Positions 51,497 to 60,531 of a DNA stretch of 64,000 bases are shown piece by piece (the stretch's first letter is position 1; each line of letters opens with the position of its first letter). Source of the DNA: Candidatus Poribacteria bacterium. GTDB lineage: Bacteria; Poribacteria; WGA-4E; WGA-3G. The stretch covers positions 24,070-88,069 of the forward strand of contig JAPPES010000127.1 of assembly GCA_028824125.1 (NCBI GenBank). Direction: 5' to 3'. The position numbers and the translations under genes are program-made. The notes under the pieces were generated by a model. That model made no database searches, had not been told where the DNA came from, and worked only from the letters and a program-made list of their open reading frames with translations.

Positions 51497-52461
51497 GCAT
51501 CCTCTTGATGTTGCACAAGAGAATCGGTAAACATATTGAGGTCATCAGAAAAACTTTTAAAAAGTTTTTCGATGTTTTTTGCATGCTCCTCTGTTCTTTC
51601 ATAAATGAGTTCATCTGCATAGATGTTATTCACTTTATGGCGAAATTCTAAGAGAGCTTCTAAAAGTAGAAACGTTTCCTGCGAAATCACAGGTGGTCTT
51701 TCGGGACGACGTTCTGTCATCTGTTCAAGTAGGTTTTTATGCCATCTACTTCCTCTCGGTAAATGTCCATCAACTTCGTTGGCAATTCGCTCAAAAATCC
51801 GTTCAATTCCACTATAAATATCGGCAAGTTTATTGGCAATTGACTCCTCTATGTATTGTCTCGCCGCAACAGGAAGTACTTCAATATCTTCCAATGCCTT
51901 TGCGGTTGCTCCAACAGTCGTTTCAATTTTTGCAGATTCGTCGCTGATACGCTGAGTGAGTTTTTTTCTATTCATTTCGTAAATTTCTTCTGCTACGATA
52001 GGAAAAACGTGGCGGTTTAGATGCCGATAAAGTGTTTTCCATAATGTAGGTTGTTCCCCCTTTTTTATAGGAATTGCTTGCTGCTGGATTCTTTCTTGGA
52101 AAAGCCCTTTCGTTATATCAAAATTGATCAGGTCTATTTTGAACCCCGTATCAATATCCCAGACTTTGCGATTTGCCCTTGTGTGTACTTTGTCTGTGAG
52201 TCCCCACACTGCAATATCAATATCTGATGACTTTGTGAAATTGATCGGTTCCGCAAGGGATCCGAAAACAGCAACCCGTGTTGCCCCGAATTCGTCATAG
52301 AGTAGTGTGGCAATCTCATAAACGACATGCCACGCACGTTCCAGCAACGCCTCATCAACTTTTCGGCTTTTCCAACGGCGTTCAAGCTGCTGCCTACAAG
52401 ATGCAAGTTCTTCTGGTGACATCTCTTTAGCTGTTCGCTGTGTGCTTGTCGCATGTTGCAT
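51493..52461 (-). CDS. Fused MNT-type nucleotidyltransferase + HEPN/HepT-like protein (copy 2)
   Basis: [30 protein letters not shown] (GS..DxD polymerase-beta motif); C-terminal [43 protein letters not shown] (HEPN-like). Start taken at MQHATSTQ; stop overlaps SDR start. Confidence 0.8.
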   Translation of the reverse strand: MQHATSTQRTAKEMSPEELASCRQQLERRWKSRKVDEALLERAWHVVYEIATLLYDEFGATRVAVFGSLAEPINFTKSSDIDIAVWGLTDKVHTRANRKVWDIDTGFKIDLINFDITKGLFQERIQQQAIPIKKGEQPTLWKTLYRHLNRHVFPIVAEEIYEMNRKKLTQRISDESAKIETTVGATAKALEDIEVLPVAARQYIEESIANKLADIYSGIERIFERIANEVDGHLPRGSRWHKNLLEQMTERRPERPPVISQETFLLLEALLEFRHKVNNIYADELIYERTEEHAKNIEKLFKSFSDDLNMFTDSLVQHQEDA

Positions 52462-52462
52462 T

Positions 52463-53413
52463 TCAAACGTCCTCCTCATGCTGCGCAAGAGAAGCAGTGA
52501 AGATATTGAAATCCTGTGAAACTGCTGCAAACAATTCATGGATTGTCTCTGCATGCACTAATGTGTTATCATACTTCAATTCCCGCCCGTAGATGTTGGT
52601 TACTTTGTGGCGAAACGCTAAAAGTTCCCCTAATTGGAGAAATGTATTTTCAGAAATAACAGATGGTCTCTCAGGGCGCTGTTTTGTCATCTGTTCAAGT
52701 AGGTTTTTATGCCACCTACTCCCTCTCGGTAAATGTCCATCCACTTCGTTGGCAATCCGCTCAAAAATCCGTTCAATCCCACTATAAATATCGGCAAGGT
52801 CTGTCGCAATCGTATTTTCGATGAATTCTCTTGCTTGCTCAGGTAGAACATCAATTTTTTCTAATCCTCTCTGTATTCTTGCAAGTGTATCCTCTATCTT
52901 TACAAGTTCATCGTTGATACGTTGTGTGAGTTTTTTTCTATTCATTTCGTATATTTCTTCTTCTACGGTAGGGAAAACTTGACGGTGTAAATGCTCGTAA
53001 AATGTCTTCCATAATGTAGGTTGCTCCCCTTTTTTGATAGGAATCGCTTGCTGCTGGATTCTTTCTTGAAAAAGTTCCTTTGTCATGTCAAAATTGATCA
53101 GGTCTATTTTGAACCATATATCAATGTCCTGAACTTTCCAGTATGCATCTGAATGTTGCTTATCAGAGAGTCCCCACACTGCAATATCAATATCTGATGA
53201 CTTTGTGAAATTGATCGGTTCCGCAAGGGATCCGAAAACAGCAACCCGTGTTGCCCCGAATTCGTCATAGAGTAGTGTCGCGATCTCATAAACGACATGC
53301 CATGCACGTTCCAGCAACGCCTCATCAACTTTTCGGCTTTTCCAACGGCGTTCAAGACGCTTCCTGCAGGATGCAAGTTCTTCTGGTGAAATCTGATTTG
53401 ATTTTGGCATCAC
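52463..53413 (-). CDS. Fused MNT-type nucleotidyltransferase + HEPN/HepT-like protein (copy 1)
   Basis: Same architecture and near-identical nucleotidyltransferase core to the neighbouring paralogue; [16 protein letters not shown]. Confidence 0.8.
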   Translation of the reverse strand: MMPKSNQISPEELASCRKRLERRWKSRKVDEALLERAWHVVYEIATLLYDEFGATRVAVFGSLAEPINFTKSSDIDIAVWGLSDKQHSDAYWKVQDIDIWFKIDLINFDMTKELFQERIQQQAIPIKKGEQPTLWKTFYEHLHRQVFPTVEEEIYEMNRKKLTQRINDELVKIEDTLARIQRGLEKIDVLPEQAREFIENTIATDLADIYSGIERIFERIANEVDGHLPRGSRWHKNLLEQMTKQRPERPSVISENTFLQLGELLAFRHKVTNIYGRELKYDNTLVHAETIHELFAAVSQDFNIFTASLAQHEEDV

Positions 53414-54411
53414 GAGACTCCTTGTAATTCCAACGTTTCACTCAAATGACACGCAACTTTGACACCGGGTGCAATCTCACGAAGTTCTGGTGTCTCCTGT
53501 TTACAAATATCTGTTGCATAGCGGCACCTCGGATGGAAATGGCATCCAGTTGGCGGCTGAGACGGATCGGGCACATCCCCTTCAAGATGGATTAGTTCGC
53601 GTTTACGTTGCACCTTCGGATCCGGCAACGGCACAGCAGATATCAACGCCTCTGTATAAGGATGTTTCGGCAATTGATAGAGTGTTTTTGCATCGCTGAT
53701 CTCTACGATCTTGCCAAGGTACATAACTGCTACGCGGTCACTAATATGCTTAACAACGCTCAAATCATGTGCGATAAAGATATAGGAAAGTTGGAATTTC
53801 TCCCGCAATTCTGCCAGAAGATTAAGAATTTGCGCTTGCACGGAGACATCAAGTGCCGACACCGGTTCATCTGCTACGACCAGCTCGGGGTTAAGTGCTA
53901 ACGCACGTGCGATGCCGATACGTTGACGTTGCCCACCACTGAAGGCATGCGGGTAACGCCGCATGTCCTGCGGTTTCAACCCGACAGATTCCAATAGTTC
54001 TACAATATGATCCTGCAGTTCATTTCTCTTTGCAATTCGATTAACACGTAGCGGTTCACCAACTATATCTCCCACCGTTTTTCGTGGGTTAAGGGATGAT
54101 TGTGGGTCTTGAAAGACCATCTGGATACGTCGACGAAAGGGACGCATCTGTTGAGGTGTCAACTGCGTTAAATCTACCTGTTCATCACCGAAAGTAAAAC
54201 TACCATCTGTAGGTGAAATTAAACGGAGGAGACACCGACTCGCAGTCGTCTTTCCACAACCACTTTCACCAACCAAACCGAGTGTTTCACCGCGTTCTAC
54301 GTCAAAGCTTATACCGTCCACCGCTTTCACATGTCCAATAACGCGCCGAAAAATTCCTTTTCGTATCGGAAAATATTTTCGAAGATTTGTGACCTCAAGC
54401 AGTTTCGGCAT
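53410..54411 (-). CDS. Oligopeptide/dipeptide ABC transporter ATP-binding protein (OppF/DppF-like)
   Basis: [17 protein letters not shown] Walker [16 protein letters not shown] signature, C-terminal [15 protein letters not shown]. Confidence 0.93.
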   Translation of the reverse strand: MPKLLEVTNLRKYFPIRKGIFRRVIGHVKAVDGISFDVERGETLGLVGESGCGKTTASRCLLRLISPTDGSFTFGDEQVDLTQLTPQQMRPFRRRIQMVFQDPQSSLNPRKTVGDIVGEPLRVNRIAKRNELQDHIVELLESVGLKPQDMRRYPHAFSGGQRQRIGIARALALNPELVVADEPVSALDVSVQAQILNLLAELREKFQLSYIFIAHDLSVVKHISDRVAVMYLGKIVEISDAKTLYQLPKHPYTEALISAVPLPDPKVQRKRELIHLEGDVPDPSQPPTGCHFHPRCRYATDICKQETPELREIAPGVKVACHLSETLELQGVS

Positions 54412-55471
54412 CGGTTTTTTCCTGATAGAGCCAGCATCTCACCGCGTGCTTTCTGTTCTCGTCAGTGATGTTTTTTGAGGTGTCAATTGTGTTGAGTGCA
54501 GGCATTTGTTCACAAATCGGCATTCGTTCAGTACAACGCGGCTGAAACGAACACCCGATAGGAAGTGCCAATGGGTGAGGTACTGTTCCCGGAATAGACG
54601 GAAGCGTTTTTTGCTGGCTATCACCGAATGTTGGAATTGAATTGAGCAATCCTCGCGTATAAGGATGCAAAGGAGTATAAAAGATATCATCTACACTTCC
54701 TTTTTCAACAACGCGTCCGGCATACATAACAACAACCTCGTCCGCCATGTCAGCGATAACCCCTAAGTCGTGTGTAATCAACATAATCGCCATTCCAATC
54801 TCCGCTTGCAGTTCCTGCATGAGTGCAAGCACTTGTGCCTGAATTGTAACGTCAAGTGCCGTAGTCGGTTCATCCGCGATAAGAAGCGCGGGCGCACAAC
54901 AAAGTGCCATCGCAATCATCACGCGTTGCCGCATCCCTCCAGAGAGTTGGTGTGGATATTCATCAATGCGTTGTTCAGGTGTAGGGAGCCCGACGCGTGA
55001 GAGCATCTCAATAGCGAGTTCGCGTGCCCATTTCGGTGGTGTTTGTAAACCAAAACGGACAAGAGACGAGCGCTCCCCTTCTTGGTGTAACACAATTGCT
55101 TCAGCAATTTGATCGCCAACGGTATAAACAGGATTAAGCGATGTCATCGGTTCCTGAAAGATTATAGCAATTTCGTTGCCACGGATCTGACGCATCAACT
55201 CACTTCGCGGTGATACTTGCGTTATATCTAAAGGTTCATTTACGTCATCACGATAGAACAGAATCTCACCCGCTTCGATCCTACCCGGATTCGGCACAAG
55301 TTGGAGAAGGGATAACCCCGTAATACTTTTTCCACAGCCACTTTCTCCTACAATACCGACCGTTTTGCCGCGTTCAATCGAAAAACTGACATCGTTTACT
55401 GCATTTACAACACCACTATCTGTATGGAATACGGTTTTCAAATTAGAAACTTCAAGTAAGGGTTGTGTCAA
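54395..55471 (-). CDS. Oligopeptide/dipeptide ABC transporter ATP-binding protein (OppD/DppD-like)
   Basis: [31 protein letters not shown]-terminal [15 protein letters not shown]. Confidence 0.93.
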   Translation of the reverse strand: MTQPLLEVSNLKTVFHTDSGVVNAVNDVSFSIERGKTVGIVGESGCGKSITGLSLLQLVPNPGRIEAGEILFYRDDVNEPLDITQVSPRSELMRQIRGNEIAIIFQEPMTSLNPVYTVGDQIAEAIVLHQEGERSSLVRFGLQTPPKWARELAIEMLSRVGLPTPEQRIDEYPHQLSGGMRQRVMIAMALCCAPALLIADEPTTALDVTIQAQVLALMQELQAEIGMAIMLITHDLGVIADMADEVVVMYAGRVVEKGSVDDIFYTPLHPYTRGLLNSIPTFGDSQQKTLPSIPGTVPHPLALPIGCSFQPRCTERMPICEQMPALNTIDTSKNITDENRKHAVRCWLYQEKTDAETA

Positions 55472-55728
55472 TTTTTTGCCCGATATTTTGTAGGTTTGAT
55501 TCTATGAATGTGTGTATATATTTTACCGCAAAAAAGACTGCTGGTCAACTTTTTTAGATTGGAAAGGGCGCAGCGATAAAAGCTTATACCATTTCTAAAT
55601 GATAATGTCCCATTACTAATTGGAAGAACCCCCTAATATCAAATTAACGCGATTCGTCTCGGTAGATGCGGTTTCCTAACTGCACCTTTCTTCAATAAAA
55701 CAAGATAAATTCCGTTAATTTGGTATTA

Positions 55729-55885
55729 TAACCCAAGTTGCTACCTATAAGTTTTAGACATGGAAACACCGTCTTTAATGAAAAACATGCTGATAATTAG
55801 CCAATATTTGTAGCGCAAACTGTCAGTTTGCGCACTTGCAGGCACAATCTAACAGATTGTGCTACATAGTGGCAACTTGAGTTAT
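55729..55885. mobile_element. MITE-like element (family B) copy 1
   Basis: TAACCCAAGTTGCTAC...GTGGCAACTTGAGTTA imperfect terminal inverted repeats; 157 bp; near-identical to 57763-57919. Confidence 0.75.
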
Positions 55886-55960
55886 TATAGTAAAGCTTAT
55901 AATTACTTGGACATTTCTGAGCATCAACCTATTAGGTTGTGCAGAAACGGAACACAACCA

Positions 55961-56186
55961 TAACTGTCAATTTAAATTCCAGTCCCGTAGGGACGATATG
56001 TTTATAGATATGAGATGTATATATGTCTTCAGTCCCGTAGGGACGATATGTGTATCCCAACGACATATTTTATACATATCGTCCCTACGGGACTAAAGAG
56101 ACGTTGTTCAACGTTTTCTATAAATATATCGTCCCTATGGGACTGAAGAAGGTTCCCATGTTTAGAAAGTCCTAAAATTGACACCT
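55961..56186. mobile_element. Nested MITE-like element (family D) carrying four GTCCCGTAGGGAC repeats
   Basis: ATAACTGTCAATTTA...TAAAATTGACACCTAT ends; flanked by GTGCAGAAACGGAACACAACC and GTGCAGAAACGTAGCACAACC. Confidence 0.65.
55981..56144. repeat. Four copies of AGTCCCGTAGGGACGATATG (two direct, two inverted)
   Basis: Copies at 55981, 56031 (+) and 56074-56094, ~56126-56144 (-). Confidence 0.9.
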
Positions 56187-56396
56187 ATAGTGCAGAAACG
56201 TAGCACAACCTGTTAGGTTGTGCTACAACACACGCAGTCCGTTAGGTTTGCTAAACGCATGGATAAAAGTGTTCAGGTAATTCTAAAATCTACTATATAA
56301 GTAGCAACTTGAATTCAAAAAAAGAGGCACAACCAATTGTGCCTCTTTTATGAATTACTCTCATATATTTGAATATCAGATAAATGCATATCCTCC

Positions 56397-57116
56397 TCAC
56401 AGATTTGTTTTGATGTCACTCCAAAATAGGGCGAGTTTTTCGCTTGCTGTTTTCGCAAAATGTCTATCAACGTCTTCTGTGACTTTATTAGTAGCGCGGG
56501 CATGCCACATATCTGCTGACTCATTGCCAACAAATGGACTAATAGGGTTCACGTGACTCTCTCTCAGTGCTTCTGTAGAAAGTGACTTCTCAACTTTCGC
56601 GCTACCGTGTTTCAGTGATGCCCAAGGTGATGGGGAAATTCGTGCGTTTCGGAGACGCGCTTCTTCCATTGCGGTCAAACCGAACTCCTGTTTTGGGGCC
56701 TCAGTAAAGAACGCAAATTTCACCAAGAAGACTGATGCGATCAGGTAGCAAAGTAACGCAACACAATTCACAAACAGCGGAGATATATCTAACTTAAATT
56801 TACCGAAAAGCCAGGTGATCGGAGCCGCGAAGAAGGCGGTGCTATCTGTTCTATGGACTTCTCGTATTTGACGTTGGATATTTCCCAGCAATTCTGGGGA
56901 CGGTTCCGGTGCTTCAAGACTACCGAGCACCGTTGCAGTATGCCATAATCCTTCATATTCGACTTGGCACGCCTTGCAACTACGCAGATGTTGAAAAAAT
57001 TCGCGCCGCTCCGTCCCTTTTAAAATGGGATCCTGACGGTGTAAAACCAAGTTTTCACGAGTCTGTTTACAATTCATTTTAACAATCCTCGCTTTATAGG
57101 GTAAAAATTTATTCAC
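56397..57116 (-). CDS. Anti-sigma factor with N-terminal zinc-finger (ZAS-like) and TM helix
   Basis: MNCKQTRENLVLHRQ...FQHLRSCKACQVEYEGL (HxxxCxxC), TM LFVNCVALLCYLIASVFLVKF; immediately downstream of an ECF sigma factor. Confidence 0.82.
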   Translation of the reverse strand: MNKFLPYKARIVKMNCKQTRENLVLHRQDPILKGTERREFFQHLRSCKACQVEYEGLWHTATVLGSLEAPEPSPELLGNIQRQIREVHRTDSTAFFAAPITWLFGKFKLDISPLFVNCVALLCYLIASVFLVKFAFFTEAPKQEFGLTAMEEARLRNARISPSPWASLKHGSAKVEKSLSTEALRESHVNPISPFVGNESADMWHARATNKVTEDVDRHFAKTASEKLALFWSDIKTNL

Positions 57117-57134
57117 ATAGCAACAAGTAATCTC

Positions 57135-57692
57135 TCAAAAGTAGTATTTTCCCAACTTCGTTTTGAGATTCTGTATTGCTTTATTTAACCGTGAGGCGAC
57201 AGTTCCGAGAGAACAATTAAGGATCTCAGCAATCTCTTTGTATTTGAGTTGTTGCATATAATACAACGTCACAACTTCACGTTGCTTCGGTGGCAAACGA
57301 TCAATAGCAGCTTGAACAACCTCACGTTGTTCAGCCTTAATTGCCATCCGATCAGGAATTTCCTGTTCCTCTGCCAAGCCGTGAGACGCTGTCTCTTCAG
57401 TGTAAGCATCCAACATTCTGTTACGGGCTTTGCTTTTGCGGATATATTGATTGCAAGTGTTTAGACCGACCCTATACAGCCACGTTCCGAATTGCGACTG
57501 GAATCGAAACGTTTTAATTGACTTATAAGCCTCTAAAAATGTTTCTTGCGTAGCATCCTCGGCATCCTCGGCATTGCCGAGCATCCGGTATGCAAGCCCA
57601 TATATTTTGGTATGATGGCGATTGACCAATTCGTTAAATGCTTCAACATCGCCTTCTACTGTTTTGTGCACATAAACATCATCTGGAATCAT
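57135..57692 (-). CDS. ECF RNA polymerase sigma factor (RpoE-like)
   Basis: GLAYRMLGNAEDAEDATQETFLEAYKSI; LPPKQREVVTLYYMQQLKYKEIAEILNCSLGTVASRLNKAIQNLK. Confidence 0.95.
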   Translation of the reverse strand: MIPDDVYVHKTVEGDVEAFNELVNRHHTKIYGLAYRMLGNAEDAEDATQETFLEAYKSIKTFRFQSQFGTWLYRVGLNTCNQYIRKSKARNRMLDAYTEETASHGLAEEQEIPDRMAIKAEQREVVQAAIDRLPPKQREVVTLYYMQQLKYKEIAEILNCSLGTVASRLNKAIQNLKTKLGKYYF

Positions 57693-57762
57693 AAAATGTC
57701 CGCCTCGTGCAGATGTTACTAAATTAGTTGCCTCGGAATTATAATTTCTTCATTTTTTATTT

Positions 57763-57919
57763 TAATCCAAGTTGCTACTTATAAGTTTTTAGACATGGAA
57801 ACACCGTCTTTGATGAAAATATGCTGATAATTAGCTAATATTTGTAGCGCAAACTGTCAGTTTGCGCACTTGCAGGCACAATCTAACAGATTGTGCTACA
57901 AGGTGGCAACTTAGGTTAT
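57763..57919. mobile_element. MITE-like element (family B) copy 2
   Basis: TAATCCAAGTTGCTACTTATAAG...GTGGCAACTTAGGTTA; same internal TGTAGCGCAAACTGTCAGTTTGCGC hairpins as copy 1. Confidence 0.75.
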
Positions 57920-58132
57920 TGTAGTGAAAATTATACGGTGTCACATGCTCCACAGACCAGCGCGAAACGTTATTTTCTATCTGTAGGTCTATTACATGAC
58001 ATGATAAAAAACCTCCTCACCAAAGAGTGAGATTTGATTCAGAGAGTCACCCACTAATGTGTCTGACTGGGATGGCTGCAGCATTCTTGTTTTAGAGAGT
58101 AATCTAAATTTGATGGTAGTACAAACGGTTGC

Positions 58133-59374
58133 TTAATCATGGCGTAGTGCTTCTGTGGGGGCGAGACTTGCAGCCTTGTTTGCTGGATAAATTCCAAAAA
58201 ATATACCAATGAACGCGGAAACACAAAAAGCAATTGCTGCTGCCTGAACAGATACAACGGCAGGCCAAGTTGCATCTTTAATCATGAATTTTGAGATAAC
58301 CCAACCAGAGCCGGTAGCAAGTGCACTACCGATAAAAATACCGATAAGTCCACCACATACGCTTAAGACAATCGATTCAATCAAAAATTGGATTAGGATG
58401 TCGGTGCGTCTTGCGCCGATGGCTTTACGTAAACCGATTTCACGAGTTCTCTCTGTTACAGAAACTAACATGATATTCATGATACCGATACCACCGACGA
58501 ATAGGGCAATACTGGCGACAGCACCGAGGAGTATCTGAACAATTCGACTGACATTGCCTACCTGCTTTATTATCTCCTTAGCGGTGAAAAAATCAAAGTA
58601 TTTTTCATCACCGTGTTGCTGTCTGAAGGCAACTTTGATTTCAGCGACAGCTTGCTCAACTTTTTCATAACTTTCCGCTACCGCAAACAGCATGATCCAG
58701 CCTTTTCTTTTCCCGATAAAATGGGTGCCCATTGTAGAAAGCGGCATAATTACTCTATTATCCCATCCTTCGCTTGCCATCTTATTGCCTTTTGCTTCCA
58801 TGACTCCCACGACGGTGAAACGTTTCCTATCAATCCTCAATTCACGCCCAATTGGATCCTCCATCTCAAAAAAGTCTTTATGTACTTCAGAACCGATCAA
58901 ACAGATAGGGTCTCCCCGTTCCATATCGTCCTCAGTAAAAAAACGCCCTTTTTCAACGTACCAGTTATTGACATCTTGAAAATAAGGGGTAACACCATGC
59001 ACTTGGAGAGATTGATTTACGTGTCTGTGTGATACACGGCGTACCATACCAGATTGTGCAGCCGCCGTTTTAATAGATGGACATGTTTCAAGTATAAAGG
59101 CGAGATCTTGATACTCAATGTATTCGGGATGTTTGTTTTCCATATACGAACCATCTGCTTTGCGAATATGTTCTTTCCGGAAGCAGACGATCATGCCTGC
59201 ACCACCGACCCGTTCCAATTCTATCAGAATGAGGTGTTCGGCGCCACCACCAACCGAAACAACGGCAACAACCGCCGCAATGCCGATGATGATTCCAAGC
59301 GTTGTAAGCACGGAACGTAACTTGTTTCGTCTGAGTGCTGCTAAGCCAACACTGATACCTTGTGTAATCTGCAT
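58133..59374 (-). CDS. MacB/FtsX-type ABC transporter permease
   Basis: N-terminal NKLRSVLTTLGIIIGIAAVVAVVSVGGG, periplasmic domain, C-terminal GGIGIMNIMLVSVTERTREIGLRKAIGA. Confidence 0.93.
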   Translation of the reverse strand: MQITQGISVGLAALRRNKLRSVLTTLGIIIGIAAVVAVVSVGGGAEHLILIELERVGGAGMIVCFRKEHIRKADGSYMENKHPEYIEYQDLAFILETCPSIKTAAAQSGMVRRVSHRHVNQSLQVHGVTPYFQDVNNWYVEKGRFFTEDDMERGDPICLIGSEVHKDFFEMEDPIGRELRIDRKRFTVVGVMEAKGNKMASEGWDNRVIMPLSTMGTHFIGKRKGWIMLFAVAESYEKVEQAVAEIKVAFRQQHGDEKYFDFFTAKEIIKQVGNVSRIVQILLGAVASIALFVGGIGIMNIMLVSVTERTREIGLRKAIGARRTDILIQFLIESIVLSVCGGLIGIFIGSALATGSGWVISKFMIKDATWPAVVSVQAAAIAFCVSAFIGIFFGIYPANKAASLAPTEALRHD

Positions 59375-59401
59375 AGTTCAAATTCGCGTGAAAGATTACT
59401 G

Positions 59402-60493
59402 CTACTCAGGTTTCATGGATTCTCCGTGTAGCAAAAACGCTCGTATATCATACCTTCCTGGACGTTCAATGAGTAAATCACCGTTTTCAATCATCAGATC
59501 TAATGGATTTGCATGTGTACGCAGTGGCAATTGTACCACTTCATGCATACGCGCGGATTCATAGATCGCCATGATAATTTCAACAGCAGCGCGCCCGTGT
59601 TTCGCTTCCCCACGGTGTTCCGGTCCACCATCAAGCCACTCAACTAATTCTTGTGCTTGTGCAACGTGTTGATTAGTCCCATCAGAAGGACGTTCTTCCC
59701 AATCCGTAGATTTATTGTTTAGGAGGCGAACGCGTCCTTCTGTTACGTCTGCGATACCATCTGTACCGTAGACGATACCACCTTGATAGTTAGGTCTGCC
59801 AATTTCTTGAAGTAACATTCCGATACACCCATTTGAAAATCCCACAATTCCTGCGCTTCGATCTTCAATCTGAATATCGCGTTCGTAACGTTCGGTTTTG
59901 CGTTCAACGTTGCCAATGACCCATTGTGGGGCGGGATCACTTAGCACATACCGCATCATATCAAGGAGGTGGGAACAGTCATTCAACAATCCTTGTCCAC
60001 CGTGGCAGATAATTTGCCGTGGTTCACCAATAGCGCCTTCAGCGATAAGATTGCGTGCATCTGTCCATGCGGAATTAAACCGGCGTTGATGGCCGATTAC
60101 AACCTTGACACCGTTTCGGTTTGCAGCGATTAACATCTCATCACACTCACCGAGACTGACACCCATCGGTTTTTCACAAAGAACAGCTTTTGGACTTCGG
60201 GCACACGCTGCAATTGTCATCGGTGCATGAAGTTTGTGCCAGGTAGCAACACTGATAATATCAAGATTTTCGTTATCCAGCATCTCACGTGGATCCAAAT
60301 AACAGTTTTCTTTCGCTACACCGTAGGTATTTGCGAACTTGTCAAGAGCAGCTGGGACAGGATCGGCGAGCGCGACAATTTCTGCCTGTTCAACACCCTC
60401 ATAACCGCGAGCATGAGCATTGGCAATTCCACCACATCCAATAATACCAACCCGATATTTTGACGCCATTTTCTTCTCCATAAGGATAGGCAC
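59402..60493 (-). CDS. Gfo/Idh/MocA family oxidoreductase
   Basis: VGIIGCGGIANAHARGY, CEKPMGVSLGECDEML, GHQRRFN. Confidence 0.92.
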   Translation of the reverse strand: MPILMEKKMASKYRVGIIGCGGIANAHARGYEGVEQAEIVALADPVPAALDKFANTYGVAKENCYLDPREMLDNENLDIISVATWHKLHAPMTIAACARSPKAVLCEKPMGVSLGECDEMLIAANRNGVKVVIGHQRRFNSAWTDARNLIAEGAIGEPRQIICHGGQGLLNDCSHLLDMMRYVLSDPAPQWVIGNVERKTERYERDIQIEDRSAGIVGFSNGCIGMLLQEIGRPNYQGGIVYGTDGIADVTEGRVRLLNNKSTDWEERPSDGTNQHVAQAQELVEWLDGGPEHRGEAKHGRAAVEIIMAIYESARMHEVVQLPLRTHANPLDLMIENGDLLIERPGRYDIRAFLLHGESMKPE

Positions 60494-60531
60494 GCTAAAA
60501 AGCGCGCCTATTCGATTATTTCTAAAGTGAA

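Larger units (their letters stand above)
55886..56297. mobile_element. MITE-like element (family A) carrying a nested family D element
   Basis: Left TATAGTAAAGCTTATAATTACTTGGACA; right (reverse complement) TATAGTAGATTTTAGAATTACCTGAACA. Confidence 0.65.

Noticed and set aside
55981-56144. CRISPR array
   Set aside because: Only four copies, two inverted relative to the others, palindromic core, irregular spacing and no cas genes; better explained as a palindromic repeat cluster.
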